Shown here one piece after another: positions 62,544 to 64,000 of a DNA stretch of 64,000 nucleotides. The notes beneath the pieces are model-generated. The model was not told where the DNA came from and did no database searches. It worked only from the letters and a program-made list of their open reading frames with translations. The translations under genes were made by a program, and so were the position numbers. Position 1 is the stretch's first letter, and each line of letters starts with the position of its first letter. This DNA is from Ptiloglossa arizonensis (taxonomy: Eukaryota > Arthropoda > Insecta > Hymenoptera > Colletidae). Location of the stretch: positions 62,001 to 126,000 of the forward strand of contig NW_027479027.1 in the NCBI RefSeq assembly GCF_051014685.1. The letters are read 5' to 3'.

Positions 62544-63224
62544 AGCGTTTGGAGCAGCAGAATTGCGAAAAATTTTTTGCCTTCTCAACCATTTCTTGGC
62601 TTCAAACTCCCATATCTCGCGAACGGATTGACCTAACCCAAAAATTCCTACTGCATCTGAAAGTAGGAACTCGCCCGATTACAACGGTATGTGTACTTTT
62701 TTCCTAGGCCATTCTGGTTAAGCGTTTGGAGCAGCAGAATTGAGAAAAATTTTTTGCCTTCTCAACCATTTCTTGGCTTCAAACTCCCATACCTCGCGAA
62801 CGGATTGACCTAACCCAAAAATTCCTGTTGCATCTGAAAGTAGAATCTCGCCCGATTACAACGGTATGCGTGGTTTTTCCCTAGGCCATTCTGGTTAAGC
62901 GTTAGGAGCAGCAGAAGTGTGAAAAATTTGTTGTCTTCTCAACTATTTTTTAGCTTCAAACTCCCATATCTCTCGAACGGATTGACCTAACCCAAAAATT
63001 CCTGTTGCATCTGAAAGTAGAAACTCGCCCGGTTACAACGGTATGTGTATTTTTTCCCTAGGCCATTCTGGTTAAGCGTTAGGAGCAACAGAATTGCGAA
63101 AAATTGTTTGCCTTCTCAACCATTTCTTGGCGTCAAACTCCCATATCTCGCTAACGGATTGACCTAACCCAAAAATTCCTGTTGCATCTGAAAGTAGAAA
63201 CTCGCCCGATTACAACGGTATGTG
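62544..63224 (+). repeat. Cassette P, copy 5
   Basis: Four-monomer cassette. Its third monomer has ATCTCTCGAACGGATTGACC at about 62969, so it keeps ATCTCTCG but lacks the three extra substitutions of copies 2-4. A private change is GGAGCAACAG at about 63084. As with copy 1 it leads directly into an a monomer. Confidence 0.85.
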
Positions 63225-64000
63225 TATTTTTTCCCTGGGCCATTCTGGTTAAACGTTTGGAGCAGCAGAATTGCGAAAAATATTTTGCCTTCTCAACCAT
63301 TTCTTGGCTTCAAACCACCATATCTCGCGAACGGATTGACCTAACCCAAAAATTCCTATTGCACCTGAAAGTAGAAACTCGCTCGATTACAAGGGTATGT
63401 GTATTTTTTCCCTAGGCCATTCTGGTTAAGCGTTTGGAGCCGCAGAATTGCGAAACATTTTTTGCCTTCTCAAACATTTCTTGGCTTCAAACTCCCATAT
63501 CTCGCGAACGGATTGACCTAACCCAAAAATTCCTATTGCATCTGAAAGTAGAAACTCGCCCGATTACAACGGTATGTGTATTTTTTCCCTAGGCCATTCT
63601 GGTTAAACGTTTGGAGCAGCAGAATTGCGAAAAATTTTTTGCCTTCTCAACCATTCCTTGGATTTAAACTCCCATATCCCTCGAACGGATTGACCTAAAC
63701 CAAAAATTCCTGTTGCGTCTGAAAGTAGAAACTCGCCCGATTACAACGGTATGCGTGGTTTTTCCATAGACCATTCTGGTTAAGCGTTAGGAGCAGCAGA
63801 ATTGCGAAATTTTTTTGCCTTCTCAACCATTTCTTGGCTTCAAACTCCCATATCTCGCGAACGGACTGACATAACCCAAAAATTCCTGTTGCGTCTGAAA
63901 GTAGAAACTCGCCCGATTACAACGGTATGCGTGGTTTTTCCCTAGACCATTCTGGTCAAGCGTTAGGAGCAGCAGAATTGCGAAAAATTTTTTGCCTTCT
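63182..64000 (+). repeat. Return of the a-b-c-d series, cut by the window end
   Basis: Types a (CAAACCACC, ACAAGGG, with a private CTCGCTCG near 63380), b (GGAGCCGCAG at about 63436), c (CCTTGGATTTAAAC with ATCCCTCG) and d (GCGAAATTTTTTT at about 63804) follow cassette P in the order seen from 42657, 20525 bp earlier. The last partial monomer has GGTCAAGCGTTAGG, the e' marker of the septet form. The array continues beyond the window. Confidence 0.85.

Larger units (their letters stand above)
1..64000 (+). repeat. Continuous 177-bp satellite array (about 361 monomers)
   Basis: Every part of the window is a copy of one monomer in the same orientation. The landmark CCTGTTG/CCTATTG occurs at 4 and in the same phase at 4252 (24 periods later) and 9208 (52 periods). 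It then drifts slowly to 63885, 361 periods from the first copy with a net deficit of 16 bp, all explained by single-base indels. I saw no inversion, no inserted mobile element and no unique sequence, and both ends of the window lie inside the array. Length, purity and near-nucleosomal period are typical of centromeric or pericentromeric satellites in eukaryotes; that location is an inference. The family is not one I recognise. Confidence 0.98.

Noticed and set aside
4256..63415. Many 77-codon plus-strand frames beginning within CTGTTGCATCTG
   Set aside because: Again TTG starts, and each spans one CCCTGGGCC junction and stops at the next CCCTAGG. Their number follows the e-f and h-a junctions of the HOR, not any gene.
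1..64000. CENP-B box within the monomer
   Set aside because: I looked for the TTCG....A..CGGG core on both strands and found no match in the consensus or common variants.
1..64000. CRISPR array or bacterial tandem-repeat gene
   Set aside because: The whole 177-bp unit is conserved with no repeat/spacer division, there are no cas-like genes, and no long ATG-initiated reading frame spans the array.
1..64000. Hidden gene, rRNA, tRNA or transposon inside the array
   Set aside because: Reading through the window, every stretch aligned to the monomer in phase; the largest departures are single-base indels and short substitution clusters.

Overview
The window is one uninterrupted block of satellite DNA. 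A single monomer of about 177 bp repeats head to tail in one orientation from the first base to the last. Following the landmark CCTGTTG/CCTATTG gives 361 monomers between positions 4 and 63885, with a net loss of only 16 bp, so nearly every copy is 176-178 bp. I found no gene, RNA gene, transposon, CRISPR array or unique sequence on either strand. An array of this length and near-nucleosomal period points to a eukaryote, most likely centromeric or pericentromeric heterochromatin. I do not recognise the monomer and cannot name the organism; a plant or an invertebrate is plausible. A hand-counted consensus is about 42% GC and carries 8 CpG (observed/expected about 1.06), so it is not CpG-depleted.

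Layout. (1) About 1-2.6 kb: mixed monomers with a 3-monomer duplication. (2) About 2.6-22.7 kb: a higher-order repeat (HOR) whose full form is eight ordered monomer types, called here h'-a-b-c-d-e-f-g. It is complete at 8225, 17776, 19369 and 21315 and shortened or rearranged elsewhere. (3) About 22.7-39.4 kb: a derived seven-monomer form h''-a-b-c-e'-f-g, which lacks type d and shares new markers. It was amplified in large duplications of 19/24 and 21 monomers with a nested 5-monomer duplication. (4) About 39.4-42 kb: a transition zone with a 6-monomer duplication and a 1-kb block nearly identical to 6.5-7.5 kb. (5) About 42-63.2 kb: a different monomer set, including a recurring 4-monomer cassette P (five copies), an 18-monomer duplication and a 19-monomer duplication. 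(6) From about 63.2 kb the a-b-c-d series returns in the same order and context as at 42.66 kb, 20.5 kb earlier.

The many short open frames are by-products of the repeat. 177 is 3 x 59, so a frame can run from one monomer into the next, and the usual stop is the TAG inside the CCTAGG site, lost when CCCTAGG becomes CCCTGGG. The plus-strand frames of 61-170 codons mostly start at TTG (a few at GTG), not ATG, and I do not call any of them genes. What the window mainly records is satellite turnover: nested unequal exchanges, replacement of one HOR by another, and occasional copying over tens of kilobases.
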